Under the pieces are notes generated by a model. That model made no database searches and was not told where the DNA came from. It was given only the letters and a program-made list of their open reading frames with translations. Of a DNA stretch of 64,000 nucleotides, positions 50,493-60,090 are shown piece after piece. Numbering within the stretch: position 1 is the first letter of the stretch; each line of letters starts with the position of its first letter. Source of the stretch: Clostridia bacterium (GTDB taxonomy: Bacteria > Bacillota > Clostridia > Monoglobales > Monoglobaceae). The stretch spans positions 62,001 through 126,000 of the forward strand of contig JAFQSM010000038.1 of assembly GCA_017409575.1 (NCBI GenBank). Reading direction: 5' to 3'. Position numbers and translations under genes: made by a program.

Positions 50493-51551
50493 GTGTATAA
50501 AAAGAAAGTTCTGTTTTGTTTGATGACAGCAGCAGGAATAGCCGCAGGGTTATTCCTGTTTCCTTTTTTCCTTAGGCTTTTTGCGCCGTTTATTGCTGCT
50601 TTTTTCATTGCCGCACCTTGCCAGAAAATTATTCGGTTTTTTGAAAAAAAGTTTCATCTCAACCGGGGGGTAAGTTCGGCTCTTATATCAACTATTATTG
50701 TATCAGTTGTACTTTTTTTGGTCGGTTTTGCCTTGTTCCAGCTCTACTCACAGTCAAAAAATCTGATAGCCGCTCTTCCGGCTGCAATTGATTCATTCAA
50801 AGGTCAATTCAGTCGGGTCTCGCAAGAGTTTGATGGCTTTAAGCGCACGCTTCCTGCCGAGGCATCAATTCTTTTCGAAAACGCCGTTCTGGGGCTGAAA
50901 GAACATTCGCAAACGCTGTCTTTGCAAATAACCGAATCAGCATTTAATGCAGCAAAAGGAGTTGCGATCAAACTTCCTGATATTTTGCTTTTTGCAAGCA
51001 TATTTATTCTGTCAACTTTTTTCTTTATCAAGGACTTTAACCTTGTAACAGACTTCTTCAAAGATATCCTCCCCGAACGAATGATACGCGCATCAAAAAA
51101 AGCGACTTCTTTTTTGTCGTTTGCATTTTCGTCATATTTAAAAGCTCAACTGATACTTATGTTTATCACCACCGCATTGGTAAGTGTGTGTCTTTGGATT
51201 GCCGGCAAAGAAAACCCATTGTTTTGGGGGATTGTATGCGGACTTGTGGATGCTTTGCCTTTGTTTGGCACAGCTATAATTCTGCTTCCCTGGGCGCTTT
51301 TTTCACTTGTTTATGGTGACACCTACTCATTTGTTGCTTTGCTTGTCATTCAGGCAATTGTATTTTTGGTGCGTCAGCTTGCAGAGCCAAAAATAATAAG
51401 CAATCAAATCGGAATTCATCCGATACTCACTCTTATTGCCGTCTATCTCGGGCTTCGTTATTTTGGAATTGCTGGCATAATCTTTGCCCCAATAATTATG
51501 CTTTTGGGTGTTAATCTGTATGTTTTTTTCAAAGAAAAAACGGACAGCTGA
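50493..51551 (+). CDS. ytvI: Sporulation membrane protein YtvI (AI-2E transporter family)
   Basis: A 352-residue protein with about eight membrane helices and the AI-2E family pattern: FLRLFAPFIAAFFIAAP, a soluble coiled middle part, FGIVCGLVDALPLFGTA-like GIVCGLVDALPLFG, and RQLAEPKIISNQIGIHPI. YtvI is a sporulation protein of unknown function. Start GTG 50493, eight bases after AAAAGGAG. Confidence 0.85.
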   Translation: MYKKKVLFCLMTAAGIAAGLFLFPFFLRLFAPFIAAFFIAAPCQKIIRFFEKKFHLNRGVSSALISTIIVSVVLFLVGFALFQLYSQSKNLIAALPAAIDSFKGQFSRVSQEFDGFKRTLPAEASILFENAVLGLKEHSQTLSLQITESAFNAAKGVAIKLPDILLFASIFILSTFFFIKDFNLVTDFFKDILPERMIRASKKATSFLSFAFSSYLKAQLILMFITTALVSVCLWIAGKENPLFWGIVCGLVDALPLFGTAIILLPWALFSLVYGDTYSFVALLVIQAIVFLVRQLAEPKIISNQIGIHPILTLIAVYLGLRYFGIAGIIFAPIIMLLGVNLYVFFKEKTDS

Positions 51552-51576
51552 GGAGTCCCTCATCTGTCCGATTTGA
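51541..51576. terminator. Bidirectional terminator after ytvI
   Basis: CGGACAG/CTGTCCG outer stem and TGAGG/CCTCA inner stem; the ytvI stop codon lies in the left arm. T6 follows on the minus strand (gene at 51580), and a T-rich tail on the plus strand. Confidence 0.85.
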
Positions 51577-51579
51577 TTC

Positions 51580-52080
51580 TTACTTCTTTTTTCCTTTTTC
51601 AATTCTGGATATCTTTATCATAGTCCAGACAAGCATAACAACCAGATACACCGCAACTGCAACTATCATACCTCGTGAAATCCACCATCTTGAATCAAGA
51701 TTTGCAAGGTTTGGATTAAATCCTACAAAAAAATATCTTATGCTGCTGTAAAATCCTATCCAAAGCGAGCCAAGCGCCAGCACAAGGCTAAACGCCGAAT
51801 AACCATAAAATCTGTTTTTGTGATTGAGCACATTAAGCTTTCCGCAGACAAAAAGTCCCACAGCAACCACTGCAAACACCACAGCCAAGGTTTTCATCAG
51901 GGTCGGCATAATCAAGACCGTGTCAGCTGACGAAAATCCCGACTCAACAAATCTGAGCAGAATTATCGCAAAAACTCCCCAGGCAAGATTTATCATATAG
52001 TTGTTTGTTGTTGCATCTATCTTTGCACGCTTTGCGCGATTTCTTTCTCTTTTTTCCATCTGACCCATCTTTGATACCAT
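51580..52080 (-). CDS. Membrane protein of unknown function
   Basis: A 166-residue protein: basic N-terminus (EKRERNRAKRAKI) and four membrane helices (INLAWGVFAIILLRF, LMKTLAVVFAVVAVGLFVCG, YGYSAFSLVLALGSLWIGF, GMIVAVAVYLVVMLVW) with a Lys-rich end. No family recognised. It starts 53 bases after the rsmE stop on the same strand, with AGGATAGTGACTT before ATG. Confidence 0.7.
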   Translation of the reverse strand: MVSKMGQMEKRERNRAKRAKIDATTNNYMINLAWGVFAIILLRFVESGFSSADTVLIMPTLMKTLAVVFAVVAVGLFVCGKLNVLNHKNRFYGYSAFSLVLALGSLWIGFYSSIRYFFVGFNPNLANLDSRWWISRGMIVAVAVYLVVMLVWTMIKISRIEKGKKK

Positions 52081-52132
52081 AAGTCACTATCCTTCCATAC
52101 CATTTTAACATTCGCGGCCTCAAGCCACTGTG

Positions 52133-52879
52133 TCAAAACTCGTTTTTTTCGTACATAACAACAGGTATAACGGCACTTGCCACGGTTTCGGTCCTGAGAA
52201 TTCTTTTCCCAAGTCCAACCATACATACTCCACTGTCGGCTGCAAGACTTGCTTCGTCTTTCGAAAATCCGCCCTCCGGTCCAACCAGAATTGCGATTTT
52301 CTTTGCATTTTCATGCGACTTCAGAACTTCTTTAAGTCCAACTTCCCCCTCGTGTCCAAGCTCTTCGTACGGCATAATGGAAAGGTCAAACTCTTCCATC
52401 TCACATATCGCCGCCTCAAACGAAACAGGTTCGCTGACCTCAGGGGTCCGTCCTCTGCCGCATTGTTTTGCCGCCTCAAGCGAAACCTTGTTCCACCTGA
52501 GAGCCTTTTCCCGAGCGGCATCGGCGTTCTTTATTTTTGTAACGCAACGTTCCATCTCAACAGGAACAATCCTCACCGCGCCAAGTTCAACTGCTTTTTG
52601 TACGATTGTTTCCATTTTCCCTGACTTGGGAAGCCCCTGAAACAATGTGATCTCGGTCCGGGGTTCGGATAAAGATAAATTTTTCTCAAGAATTTCGGCA
52701 TAGCAAACCTTTTTGTCAATTTCGACAAGGCGTGCCTTGTACTCCCATCCGCTGCCGTCAAACAGCAAAACCTCGTCGCCGCAGTTCATCCTGAGGACCT
52801 GACTTATATGTCGCGAATCCTCAAATATAGCAGCTTTGTTGCCATTTATATTGTGAGGCTCGGTAAAAAACCTACGCAT
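52133..52879 (-). CDS. rsmE: 16S rRNA (uracil1498-N3)-methyltransferase RsmE
   Basis: A 248-residue SPOUT methyltransferase: RRFFTEPHNINGNKA N-terminal PUA-like domain, LFQGLPKSGKMETIVQKAVELGA, and ILVGPEGGFSKDE with LGKRILRTETVASA, the knot region binding SAM. ATG 52879 follows GGGAGG; a TTG at 52900 is less likely. The usual prmA/dnaJ neighbours are absent. Confidence 0.93.
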   Translation of the reverse strand: MRRFFTEPHNINGNKAAIFEDSRHISQVLRMNCGDEVLLFDGSGWEYKARLVEIDKKVCYAEILEKNLSLSEPRTEITLFQGLPKSGKMETIVQKAVELGAVRIVPVEMERCVTKIKNADAAREKALRWNKVSLEAAKQCGRGRTPEVSEPVSFEAAICEMEEFDLSIMPYEELGHEGEVGLKEVLKSHENAKKIAILVGPEGGFSKDEASLAADSGVCMVGLGKRILRTETVASAVIPVVMYEKNEF

Positions 52880-53015
52880 AAAACCATTGTCCTCCCGCAA
52901 GAATTCAATTTATCTTACATACGATATTATTTTATCACATTCTAACAAAAATTTCAAGCATTTTTTAAATTTAATATTCTTTTATGCCTAAAAATATTGT
53001 GGTTTTTCTTTTTGT

Positions 53016-53045
53016 TTGACATATACTCCATAGCTGTGATATAAT
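53016..53045 (+). promoter_or_regulatory. Promoter of the phosphatase gene
   Basis: TTGACA (53016-53021), 18-base spacer, TATAAT (53040-53045), about 30 bases before the ATG. Confidence 0.8.
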
Positions 53046-53074
53046 TTTGCAGAAACAGAAAGAAGGTTATTTTT

Positions 53075-53716
53075 ATGACAACACGACTGATTTTTGTCCG
53101 TCACGGATACAGCGAAGCAAACCACGGTCACATTTTTGCAGGGCAAACCGATGTCCCGCTCAACAAAACCGGATTTCTGCAGGCAAACTGTGCTGCAGAA
53201 TATCTTGCAGACACACATATCGACCGTGTTTTTTCAAGCACACTTTCGCGTGCATATGCAACAGGATTTGCCATCGCAAAAAAGAAAGGCCTTGATATCA
53301 TCCCCACCCCTGATTTGTGCGAAATAAACGGCGGAGACTGGGAAGCGGTTCCGTTTGACAATCTTGCCGAAATCTCAGCCGAAGAATATGACGCCTGGAT
53401 AAACGACATATACAGTTGTGTATGTCCAAATGGCGAATCGGTAAAAGATTTTTATTCACGAATTATTTCCTGTGTTACAAAAATTGCCGAAGAAAACTCC
53501 GGCAAATGTGTTTGCATCGCAACCCACGCAACACCAATCCGCGTGGTTTTGTGTCATGCCCTTGGATTTAAGCCCGAAAGGCTTTGCGATGTCCCCTGGC
53601 CCGTAAACGCGTCAATAAACATAATAGATTTTAAAGACGGCAAATTCAGCATTGTCGAAAAAGATATCACAAAGCATTTAGAGGGAATAATGACCACTCT
53701 TCCGTCGAATATTTAA
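53075..53716 (+). CDS. Histidine phosphatase family protein
   Basis: A 213-residue phosphoglycerate-mutase-like phosphatase: catalytic FVRHGYSEAN (RHG), FAGQTDVPLNKTG, FSSTLSRAYATG, and the second His in CIATHATPIRVV. Substrate not predictable; related proteins include CobC and phosphoserine phosphatases. GAAGG precedes the ATG. Own promoter and terminator. Confidence 0.88.
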   Translation: MTTRLIFVRHGYSEANHGHIFAGQTDVPLNKTGFLQANCAAEYLADTHIDRVFSSTLSRAYATGFAIAKKKGLDIIPTPDLCEINGGDWEAVPFDNLAEISAEEYDAWINDIYSCVCPNGESVKDFYSRIISCVTKIAEENSGKCVCIATHATPIRVVLCHALGFKPERLCDVPWPVNASINIIDFKDGKFSIVEKDITKHLEGIMTTLPSNI

Positions 53717-53722
53717 ATCTAA

Positions 53723-53761
53723 AGACCGCCAATCCCTGATGAGTTGGCGGTCTGTTTTTTT
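53723..53761 (+). terminator. Terminator after the phosphatase gene
   Basis: A 10-bp stem AGACCGCCAA/TTGGCGGTCT with an 11-base loop and GTTTTTTTT. Confidence 0.92.
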
Positions 53762-53785
53762 TCAACAAGCAACTAAGTCACCTTA

Positions 53786-55003
53786 TTATCTTGCAAATTG
53801 TAAAACTCCATTTTTATATACAAGATTTGGCTCGCCCTCAATAAGCGGCAAAGCATAATCCAAAAACTTTTGTGTCATTCCAAAACCGTCAGCGCTTATC
53901 ATGTCATCAGGAATTGCCTTTTCTTTGTTGGCAATCTCGCAAACGGGCATCGGAACCACTTCCATCCGGTAAGGCTTGTCCGCAAGGCGCTTGAATCCTG
54001 CCATTACCCCTGACATTCCGTCAAGAGCAAACCCCACTCCCTTGTAGCCTGCAAGAAAAGCTTCCTCGACATCACAAAGAGCTGCGCCTGAAGCAAAGCA
54101 ACGCTGCAAAGTACTGAGCTCAATGCTTCTTGTTTTGAAACCAAGCTCTGCCGCAATCCACGCTTCAACTGTTTTTCCTGCTCCGCCAAGTGCCGCGTGA
54201 CCAAATTTGTCATGTCCGCCGCCCTGCTTCTGATTTTCTTTTATATAATTGCCGTTTTTGTCACGGATACCCTCCGAAACCGCAATCATAATCGTCTTTT
54301 TGCTTTTGCTTATCAATTCAACCTTGGCAAGAAGTGCATCCTTTTCAACCGCACGCTCGGGCAGACAGATTATATCTGTACCCTGACAATTTTCGTCATT
54401 TGCAAGCGCAGCCGACGCAGTCAGCCAGCCTGCATTTCTGCCCATCGCTTCAAGCACAACCACTGACGGCATCTGATAAACATCTGTATCAAGCGCAATC
54501 TGCCTCATACAATTTGCAACAAACTTTGCCGCCGAGCCATAGCCGGGTGTGTGGTCGGTCAGAACCAAATCATTGTCTATTGTCTTTGGAATACCTACAA
54601 CCTTTATGTCCTTACCGTTTTCTGCACAGTATTTGCTCAACTTGTCGGTTGTATCCATAGAGTCATTTCCGCCGATGCAGAAAATATATTCAATATTGTT
54701 TTTTTCAAACACATCAAACAGTCTTTTGTATGTGCCGTCGTCCTCACTTACTTTTGGAAGCTTTTTGCGGCACGACCCCAAGTACGATGCCGGTGTCTGC
54801 TTCAAAAGTTCAAGATTTTTGTTGTCTTTAAAATTGTCCAGCAAAACCAGTCTTTCCTGCTCGGCACCCTCGATACCGTTCAGTGCACCGTACACCTTGT
54901 CTATTTTCTGGGGATTGTCAAATCCGCACTTTATAACCCCCGCAAGCGACGAATTTATTACAGCGGTCGGACCGCCCGATTGCAAAACCAGTAAATTTCC
55001 CAT
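53786..55003 (-). CDS. pfp: 6-phosphofructokinase, pyrophosphate-dependent type
   Basis: A 405-residue phosphofructokinase: LVLQSGGPTAVINSSLAG, CIGGNDSMDTT, VVGIPKTIDNDLVLTDHTPGYGS and LEAMGRNAGWLTA. GGND (rather than GGDGS) and Lys in PKTIDND (rather than PGTIDND) mark the PPi-using group, so glycolysis here may be reversible at this step. The exact phosphate donor is inferred from these residues. GAGGAGACAG precedes the ATG. Confidence 0.9.
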   Translation of the reverse strand: MGNLLVLQSGGPTAVINSSLAGVIKCGFDNPQKIDKVYGALNGIEGAEQERLVLLDNFKDNKNLELLKQTPASYLGSCRKKLPKVSEDDGTYKRLFDVFEKNNIEYIFCIGGNDSMDTTDKLSKYCAENGKDIKVVGIPKTIDNDLVLTDHTPGYGSAAKFVANCMRQIALDTDVYQMPSVVVLEAMGRNAGWLTASAALANDENCQGTDIICLPERAVEKDALLAKVELISKSKKTIMIAVSEGIRDKNGNYIKENQKQGGGHDKFGHAALGGAGKTVEAWIAAELGFKTRSIELSTLQRCFASGAALCDVEEAFLAGYKGVGFALDGMSGVMAGFKRLADKPYRMEVVPMPVCEIANKEKAIPDDMISADGFGMTQKFLDYALPLIEGEPNLVYKNGVLQFAR

Positions 55004-55097
55004 TTTCTGTCTCCTCTGCGATTATCATTATTTAATATCATTCTATCATTTTTTTGTGTTTTTGTAAAGACCGACTTAATGAAACAGCAAATCAAGA

Positions 55098-55127
55098 TTG
55101 ACACTACCTCTATTTTTGTGATATACT
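55098..55127 (+). promoter_or_regulatory. Promoter of the SDR gene
   Basis: TTGACA (55098-55103), 18-base spacer, TATACT (55122-55127), about 20 bases before the start codon. Confidence 0.78.
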
Positions 55128-55146
55128 TTCCAAGAAAGGCAGGTTG

Positions 55147-55902
55147 ATGAGTTTGAAAATTCTTATAACAGGCGCAAGCTCAGGAATAGGGCGCGAAATG
55201 GCACGCATTTTGCACAAAGACGGGCATCAGCTTTTTTTGGTTGCACGCCGCGAAAATATGCTTTTGGACCTTAAGGCAGAGCTTGACAACGCTCCCCGGA
55301 TAATAATCAGTGACCTTTCAACCGAGGACAACTGCACTGCACTTTATGAAAACCTTAAAGACGAAAATATCGATATTTTAATCAACAATGCAGGTTTTGG
55401 CGTGTTTGGCGAATTTCTTGAAACCGACCTCAAGCGCGAGCTTTCGATGATTGATGTCAATATCCGTGCACTCCATATCCTGACAAAAAAATTTCTTGCC
55501 GACTTTGTCGCAAGAGACTCTGGGTATATTATGAATGTTGCATCTTCTGCCGCATTTTTGCCGGGACCGCTTCTTTCGTCATACTATGCAAGCAAAGCTT
55601 ATGTTCAAAGGCTTACTCTTGCAATTTTTGAAGAACTTCGCAAAAAGAAAAGCAAGGTGCTCATATCAGCTCTTTGCCCGGGACCCGTTGACACCGAATT
55701 CAATAAGACTGCAGGGGTCAGCTTTAACCTCAAATCCCTCTCCGCCGAAAGTGTGGCAAAATATGCACTTTCCAAAATGTTTAAAGGCAGACTTGTCATT
55801 ATTCCGGGAGTTATTATAAGATTGGGTGTATTCTTTCAGAGATTTCTGCCCACAAAGCTGCTTCTTAAAATTTCATACAACATTCAAAAATCCAAAGGAT
55901 AA
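55147..55902 (+). CDS. Short-chain dehydrogenase/reductase
   Basis: A 251-residue Rossmann-fold enzyme: ITGASSGIGREMARIL (NAD(P) site), INNAGFGVFGEF, catalytic Ser in VASSAAF, and YASKAY (YxxxK). The C-terminus is basic with a hydrophobic stretch (RLGVFFQRFLPTKLLLKI), suggesting membrane contact. Substrate unknown. ATG 55147 is 7 bases after AAAGG. Confidence 0.88.
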   Translation: MSLKILITGASSGIGREMARILHKDGHQLFLVARRENMLLDLKAELDNAPRIIISDLSTEDNCTALYENLKDENIDILINNAGFGVFGEFLETDLKRELSMIDVNIRALHILTKKFLADFVARDSGYIMNVASSAAFLPGPLLSSYYASKAYVQRLTLAIFEELRKKKSKVLISALCPGPVDTEFNKTAGVSFNLKSLSAESVAKYALSKMFKGRLVIIPGVIIRLGVFFQRFLPTKLLLKISYNIQKSKG

Positions 55903-55935
55903 GCCTCTCATGGCTTTAACCCTTTTTACATATTA

Positions 55936-55979
55936 AAAGTGAGTTCGTAACCATCCTCACTCAAATCAAAACTAAGGAG
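55936..55979 (+). ncRNA. preQ1 riboswitch, class I
   Basis: A single hairpin AGTGAG (55938-55943) with CTCACT (55956-55961), a loop starting TTCGTAACC, then an A-rich tail TCAAATCAAAACTAAGGAG. The tail's CTAAGGAG holds the ribosome site and can pair with the loop as a pseudoknot, as in the class I preQ1 aptamer. It lies 9 bases before queT, so control is translational. Confidence 0.82.
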
Positions 55980-55988
55980 ATTTTAAAA

Positions 55989-56471
55989 ATGAAAACAAAA
56001 CTGAGCGCGCTTTTTTTGGCGCAAACTGCTGCAGTTGCAGCTATCTACATTGTTCTTACCTTTTTGGCAAATGCTTTGGGGCTTTCGAGCGGTGCAATAC
56101 AAATACGGTTTTCCGAAGTTCTTTGTGTTCTTCCAATATTTATGCCGGCTGCAATCCCGGGACTTTTTGTCGGGTGTATTCTGGCAAATGCCCTGACCGG
56201 CAGCATCGTTATCGACATTATTTTGGGCAGTATTGCAACCCTTGTCGGTGCAATTTTTACACGCAAATTCAAAGACAATCTTTTTCCGGCAATTCTCTCG
56301 CCGATTTTGTCAAACACCATTATCTTGCCCTTTGTTCTCAAGTTTGCCTATGCTTTTGAGGGCTCACTTGTTTATTTTGCGTTCACCATCGCTTTGGGCG
56401 AAATAATATCCTGCGGATTTTTGGGCACAATTCTTGCCAAAGCACTTAAAAAACGGAATGTATTTAAATAA
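55989..56471 (+). CDS. queT: Queuosine precursor transporter QueT
   Basis: A 160-residue membrane protein with six helices: AAIYIVLTFLANALGLSSGAIQIRFSEVLCVLPIF and ANALTGSIVIDIILGSIATLVGA, the QueT family (ECF-type S component). It takes up queuine or preQ1/preQ0. The preQ1 riboswitch supports this. The queuosine synthesis genes are not in the window. A terminator follows. Confidence 0.92.
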   Translation: MKTKLSALFLAQTAAVAAIYIVLTFLANALGLSSGAIQIRFSEVLCVLPIFMPAAIPGLFVGCILANALTGSIVIDIILGSIATLVGAIFTRKFKDNLFPAILSPILSNTIILPFVLKFAYAFEGSLVYFAFTIALGEIISCGFLGTILAKALKKRNVFK

Positions 56472-56483
56472 GAAAGACATACA

Positions 56484-56518
56484 AAAAGGGGAGTCCATAT
56501 CAGGACTCCCCTTTTAGA
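56484..56518. terminator. Bidirectional terminator between queT and purC
   Basis: A 13-bp perfect stem AAAAGGGGAGTCC/GGACTCCCCTTTT with a 6-base loop, serving convergent genes. Confidence 0.93.
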
Positions 56519-56528
56519 ATTCACAAAA

Positions 56529-57212
56529 CTATCTGTTCAAAATCAATTTTGTAAGTTCAACCGGACTGACAATTTCGCCATCCTTATAAACACGCATATT
56601 GCCTGATGCAATTTCGTCGATAAGGATTACCTCGTCATTGTTGTAGCCAAACTCAAACTTGATGTCCCAAAGGTCAAGACCGATTGTCTTGAGGTCATCT
56701 GCAACAACCTTTGTGATTTTGAGGGTCTGTTCTTTCATACTTTCGAACATAGCAGGTGACATAACACCAAGAGCCGCAAGCCCTTCGCCTGTAACAAGCG
56801 GGTCGCCTTTTTCGTCATTTTTGAAGGTGCACTCTACATATCCGCCTTCCAGAACTGTTCCGTCTTCGATATATTCGCCATATCTGCGGATAAAGCTTCC
56901 GGTTGCAACAAGTCTGCAAATAACTTCAAGACCGTGACCGAACACCTTGCCTGGAAGAACTTCCATTGTAGCATTCTCGATATCAGCACTTACAAAGTGT
57001 GTTTTGATACCAGCCTTTTTAAGAAGGTCAAAGTAATAAACCGAGGTCTCAAGATTAGCCTTGCCGATTCCCTCGATGGTAAGACCCACACTGTTTTCGC
57101 CCGGGTCAAAAACGCCGTCTTTGCCAGTGCAGTCATCCTTGAACTTAAGCATTACATTGCCATTTTCAAGGCTGTAAACATCTTTTGTTTTTCCCTGATA
57201 AACCAATTTCAT
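56529..57212 (-). CDS. purC: SAICAR synthetase (PurC)
   Basis: A 227-residue enzyme: [37 protein letters not shown], then [20 protein letters not shown], and [26 protein letters not shown]. It joins aspartate to CAIR in purine synthesis. ATG 57212 follows AGGGG; an upstream reading to 57287 is not supported. Downstream of the formyltransferase, with fhs and purL on the same strand. Confidence 0.94.
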   Translation of the reverse strand: MKLVYQGKTKDVYSLENGNVMLKFKDDCTGKDGVFDPGENSVGLTIEGIGKANLETSVYYFDLLKKAGIKTHFVSADIENATMEVLPGKVFGHGLEVICRLVATGSFIRRYGEYIEDGTVLEGGYVECTFKNDEKGDPLVTGEGLAALGVMSPAMFESMKEQTLKITKVVADDLKTIGLDLWDIKFEFGYNNDEVILIDEIASGNMRVYKDGEIVSPVELTKLILNR

Positions 57213-57283
57213 TTTTGCATTTCCCCTATACTTTATAATATTTTTTATTTTAACACAAATTTTAAAATTTGTCTCTAATTTTT

Positions 57284-58060
57284 TCAAAAATTTTGAATTT
57301 TTATATATCCGTCAGCAAGAGCAAGTGCACCCTCGGGTACTTTGTCGCTTTTTACCGCTCTGCCGCCAAGGACCTTTTGGATTTTGTCTTCGGCCTTGTA
57401 AATACAAGTATGCCCGAAAAATGCCCTGAGTACAAGGTCAGCTTCATCCGCAGTCATTGACGAATAAACTGTATAATCTTCTTCTGCCGGCAACTGCCAA
57501 TACTCGCCCTCGCCCTGAGGCACGGCATTTTGATAAAGATTTTCGAAATCGCTTACCAACTGCTTTATCATATCCACAACAAGAGCATTTGCCTTTTGCA
57601 TAAAAGTCTCAAGTGTTTCGTCTTTGCTAAGGTCAAACTCCTTTTGCAAAAGGATGTCGCCCGTGTCAAGCCCCTCAGCAATCTTGTGTATGGTCACTCC
57701 GCTTTTTTTGTGCCCCCACAAAATATATTGCGGCATGGGCCAGGGTCCGCGACCAATCGGCAGAAGTGCCGGATGGATATTTACAAGCGGAAGTGCGGTA
57801 TCTGCCGGGATTTTGTAATAATATCCTCCGCAGATTGCCCACCGGCAGCCTTTTTTCAAAAGCCTTTCGATATCCTCACGCGTTATCCGCGACATACTGC
57901 AAGGGATATTATTCGCCTTTACAAAGCTGTAGATTTCCTGATTAAACTCTGTCACATTGTCTGTCTCGCAGGTAAAAACCTCAACTATTTCGCAACCAAG
58001 CTTTTTCAGCGTCTCGAGTGCCGGATAAAATAAATCAATCCCTATATATGCCACTTTCAC
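57284..58060 (-). CDS. Formyltransferase-family protein
   Basis: A 258-residue folate-dependent formyltransferase-fold protein: [15 protein letters not shown] holds the H-x-x-L-L-P site and [22 protein letters not shown] the catalytic Asp region. The first 80 residues are a Rossmann-like part without a nucleotide motif. It is neither clearly PurN nor Fmt nor ArnA; between fhs and purC it may act on a purine or other intermediate using 10-formyl-THF. Start GTG after GGGGGTGACTGT. Confidence 0.7.
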   Translation of the reverse strand: MKVAYIGIDLFYPALETLKKLGCEIVEVFTCETDNVTEFNQEIYSFVKANNIPCSMSRITREDIERLLKKGCRWAICGGYYYKIPADTALPLVNIHPALLPIGRGPWPMPQYILWGHKKSGVTIHKIAEGLDTGDILLQKEFDLSKDETLETFMQKANALVVDMIKQLVSDFENLYQNAVPQGEGEYWQLPAEEDYTVYSSMTADEADLVLRAFFGHTCIYKAEDKIQKVLGGRAVKSDKVPEGALALADGYIKIQNF

Positions 58061-58082
58061 ACAGTCACCCCCATAGCCTTAC

Positions 58083-58271
58083 AGGGTGAGATAAGTTGGT
58101 AACGATATGCCCTGTTTTAAAAAATAGGGTCTGTGAGTTTAAATTGAACAAATTTTCTGTCAGCGAAGGCAAAAGCACAGTGAATACTTTGTGTATTCAC
58201 GAGCATTTTAACACACGATTACTGGAAATTTGTCAAATTAAACCATATCGTGAGCAACTTATCTCTCCCTT
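58083..58271. repeat. Imperfect ~190-bp inverted-repeat element between fhs and the formyltransferase gene
   Basis: End arms GAGATAAGTTGGTAACGATATG (58087-58108, here split: GAGATAAGTTGG, TAACGATATG) and CATATCGTGAGCAACTTATC match over 22 bases with two mismatches. Further in, TTTAAATTGAACAAATTTTC pairs with a second arm near 58222-58242. The centre has a GTGAATAC/GTATTCAC hairpin. It may be a MITE-like insertion or a long leader hairpin for the downstream gene. No coding frame is seen in it. Confidence 0.6.
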
Positions 58272-58274
58272 ATA

Positions 58275-59939
58275 TTAGAAAAGTCCACTTATTACGCCGT
58301 TTTCGTCGACATCAATTTTTTCAGCAGCCGGAACTTTTGGAAGACCCGGCATTGTCATAATGTCACCGGTAAGTGCAACAATAAATCCGGCGCCTGCCGA
58401 AACCTTGATGTTTCGTACTGTCACATCAAAGTCCTCGGGCGCACCGATTTTTGTCATATCGTCCGAAAAACTGTACTGGGTCTTTGCCATACAAATCGGT
58501 AGTTTGTCAAAGCCAAGCTCGTTTAGCTTTGCTATCTGTTTTTTTGCATTTGGTGTAAAGACCGCAGACCTGCCTCTGTAAACCTTTTTTACGATGCTGT
58601 CAATCTTATTTTCAATTGTATCATCAAGCGAATAGCTGAACTCAAAACTGCTTTCTTCTTCGCAAAGTCTGATAACCTCTTCAGCCATCTCCACTCCGCC
58701 TTTGCCGCCCTCTGCCCATACATTTGAAAGAACTGCATTCACTCCAAGCTCGCGACACTTGTCAATAACAAGCTGAACTTCGCTTTCGGTATCGGTTGGG
58801 AATCTGTTGAGTGCAACAACGCACGGCAGCTTGTAAACATCCTTTATGTTTGATACATGACGCAAAAGGTTGGGTATGCCTGCTGCAAGTGCATCAAGAT
58901 TTTCGGCATTTAATTCGGTTTTGGGTACTCCGCCGTGCATCTTAAGAGCTCTGATTGTAGCAACAACCACTACTGCAGAGGGTTTAAGGTCAGCATAACG
59001 GCACTTTATGTCAAAAAACTTCTGTGCGCCAAGGTCTGCGCCAAAACCTGCTTCGGTAACAGCATAGTCACCAAATCTCATTGCCATTTCGGTAGCAACA
59101 ACCGAGTTGCAGCCGTGAGCAATGTTTGCAAACGGTCCGCCGTGAACAAAAGCCGGAGTCCCCTCAAGCGACTGAACAAGGTTTGGTTTGAGTGCATCCT
59201 TCAAAAGAGCGGTCATAGCTCCTGCCGCACCAATCTGACCTGCAGTGACAGGCTTTTCGTCATAGGTGTATGCCACAACTATATTCGAAAGTCTTTCCTT
59301 AAGGTCTGTAATTGAAGATGCAAGACAAAGTACAGCCATAACCTCGGATGCAACTGTTATATCATAACCGTCTTCTCTTGGAACACCATTCACTCTGCCG
59401 CCAAGGCCATCGGTAACAAACCTGAGCTGGCGGTCGTTCATATCTACGCAACGCTTCCAGGTAATCCGTCTTGGGTCAATACCCAGTGCATTGCCCTGAT
59501 AGATATGATTGTCAAGCATAGCAGCAAGCAGATTGTTTGCCGCCCCGATTGCATGAAAATCGCCGGTGAAGTGCAGGTTTATATCCTCCATAGGCACAAC
59601 CTGAGCATATCCGCCGCCTGCGGCACCGCCCTTTACGCCAAACACAGGTCCAAGTGACGGCTCGCGCAGAGCCATCACCGCATTTTTGCCCAAAAGTCTT
59701 AATCCATCAGCAAGACCGATTGTTGTGGTTGTTTTGCCCTCGCCTGCAGGGGTGGGGGTAATTGCCGTAACCAAAACAAGTTTTGCTTTGCGCTGCCTTT
59801 CCTTAAGAAGTGACAAATCAATTTTTGCTTTATACTTTCCGTAATATTCAATTTTTTCCTCGTCAATTTCGGCAGTTTTTGCAATTTCGGAAATATGCTT
59901 CATTTTTGCACTTTGTGCAATTTCGATATCTGTTTTCAT
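58275..59939 (-). CDS. fhs: Formate-tetrahydrofolate ligase
   Basis: A 554-residue enzyme: P-loop [20 protein letters not shown] at about residue 60, [25 protein letters not shown] and [18 protein letters not shown]. It makes 10-formyl-THF from formate and ATP, feeding purine and fMet synthesis. Full family length. GAGG lies 7 bases before the ATG. Next to purL, purC and a formyltransferase. Confidence 0.96.
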   Translation of the reverse strand: MKTDIEIAQSAKMKHISEIAKTAEIDEEKIEYYGKYKAKIDLSLLKERQRKAKLVLVTAITPTPAGEGKTTTTIGLADGLRLLGKNAVMALREPSLGPVFGVKGGAAGGGYAQVVPMEDINLHFTGDFHAIGAANNLLAAMLDNHIYQGNALGIDPRRITWKRCVDMNDRQLRFVTDGLGGRVNGVPREDGYDITVASEVMAVLCLASSITDLKERLSNIVVAYTYDEKPVTAGQIGAAGAMTALLKDALKPNLVQSLEGTPAFVHGGPFANIAHGCNSVVATEMAMRFGDYAVTEAGFGADLGAQKFFDIKCRYADLKPSAVVVVATIRALKMHGGVPKTELNAENLDALAAGIPNLLRHVSNIKDVYKLPCVVALNRFPTDTESEVQLVIDKCRELGVNAVLSNVWAEGGKGGVEMAEEVIRLCEEESSFEFSYSLDDTIENKIDSIVKKVYRGRSAVFTPNAKKQIAKLNELGFDKLPICMAKTQYSFSDDMTKIGAPEDFDVTVRNIKVSAGAGFIVALTGDIMTMPGLPKVPAAEKIDVDENGVISGLF

Positions 59940-60013
59940 TTTTATACCTCACAAACACTTGATAGTTCAAAAAATTTAATACTTTATCAAGTCCGTAGCA
60001 AAATTGATTTAAT

Positions 60014-60068
60014 TGCGTGGTCAGCCGACTGCCGCATACTTGGTGTGCGCAAAAGAGGTCGACCGCGT
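60014..60068. other. Stem-loop between purL and fhs
   Basis: GCGTGGTC (60015-60022) faces GACCGCGT (60060-60067), with one G-U on the plus strand and one C-A mismatch on the minus strand. The loop is GC-richer than the flanks. It could be the purL terminator region or part of the fhs leader; it lacks a T-run and matches no riboswitch core I know. Confidence 0.35.
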
Positions 60069-60090
60069 GATATAAACAATTTTAACCCGA

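Noticed and set aside
59940..60090. ZTP (pfl) riboswitch upstream of fhs
   Set aside because: The location fits but the conserved core segments of that aptamer are not found.
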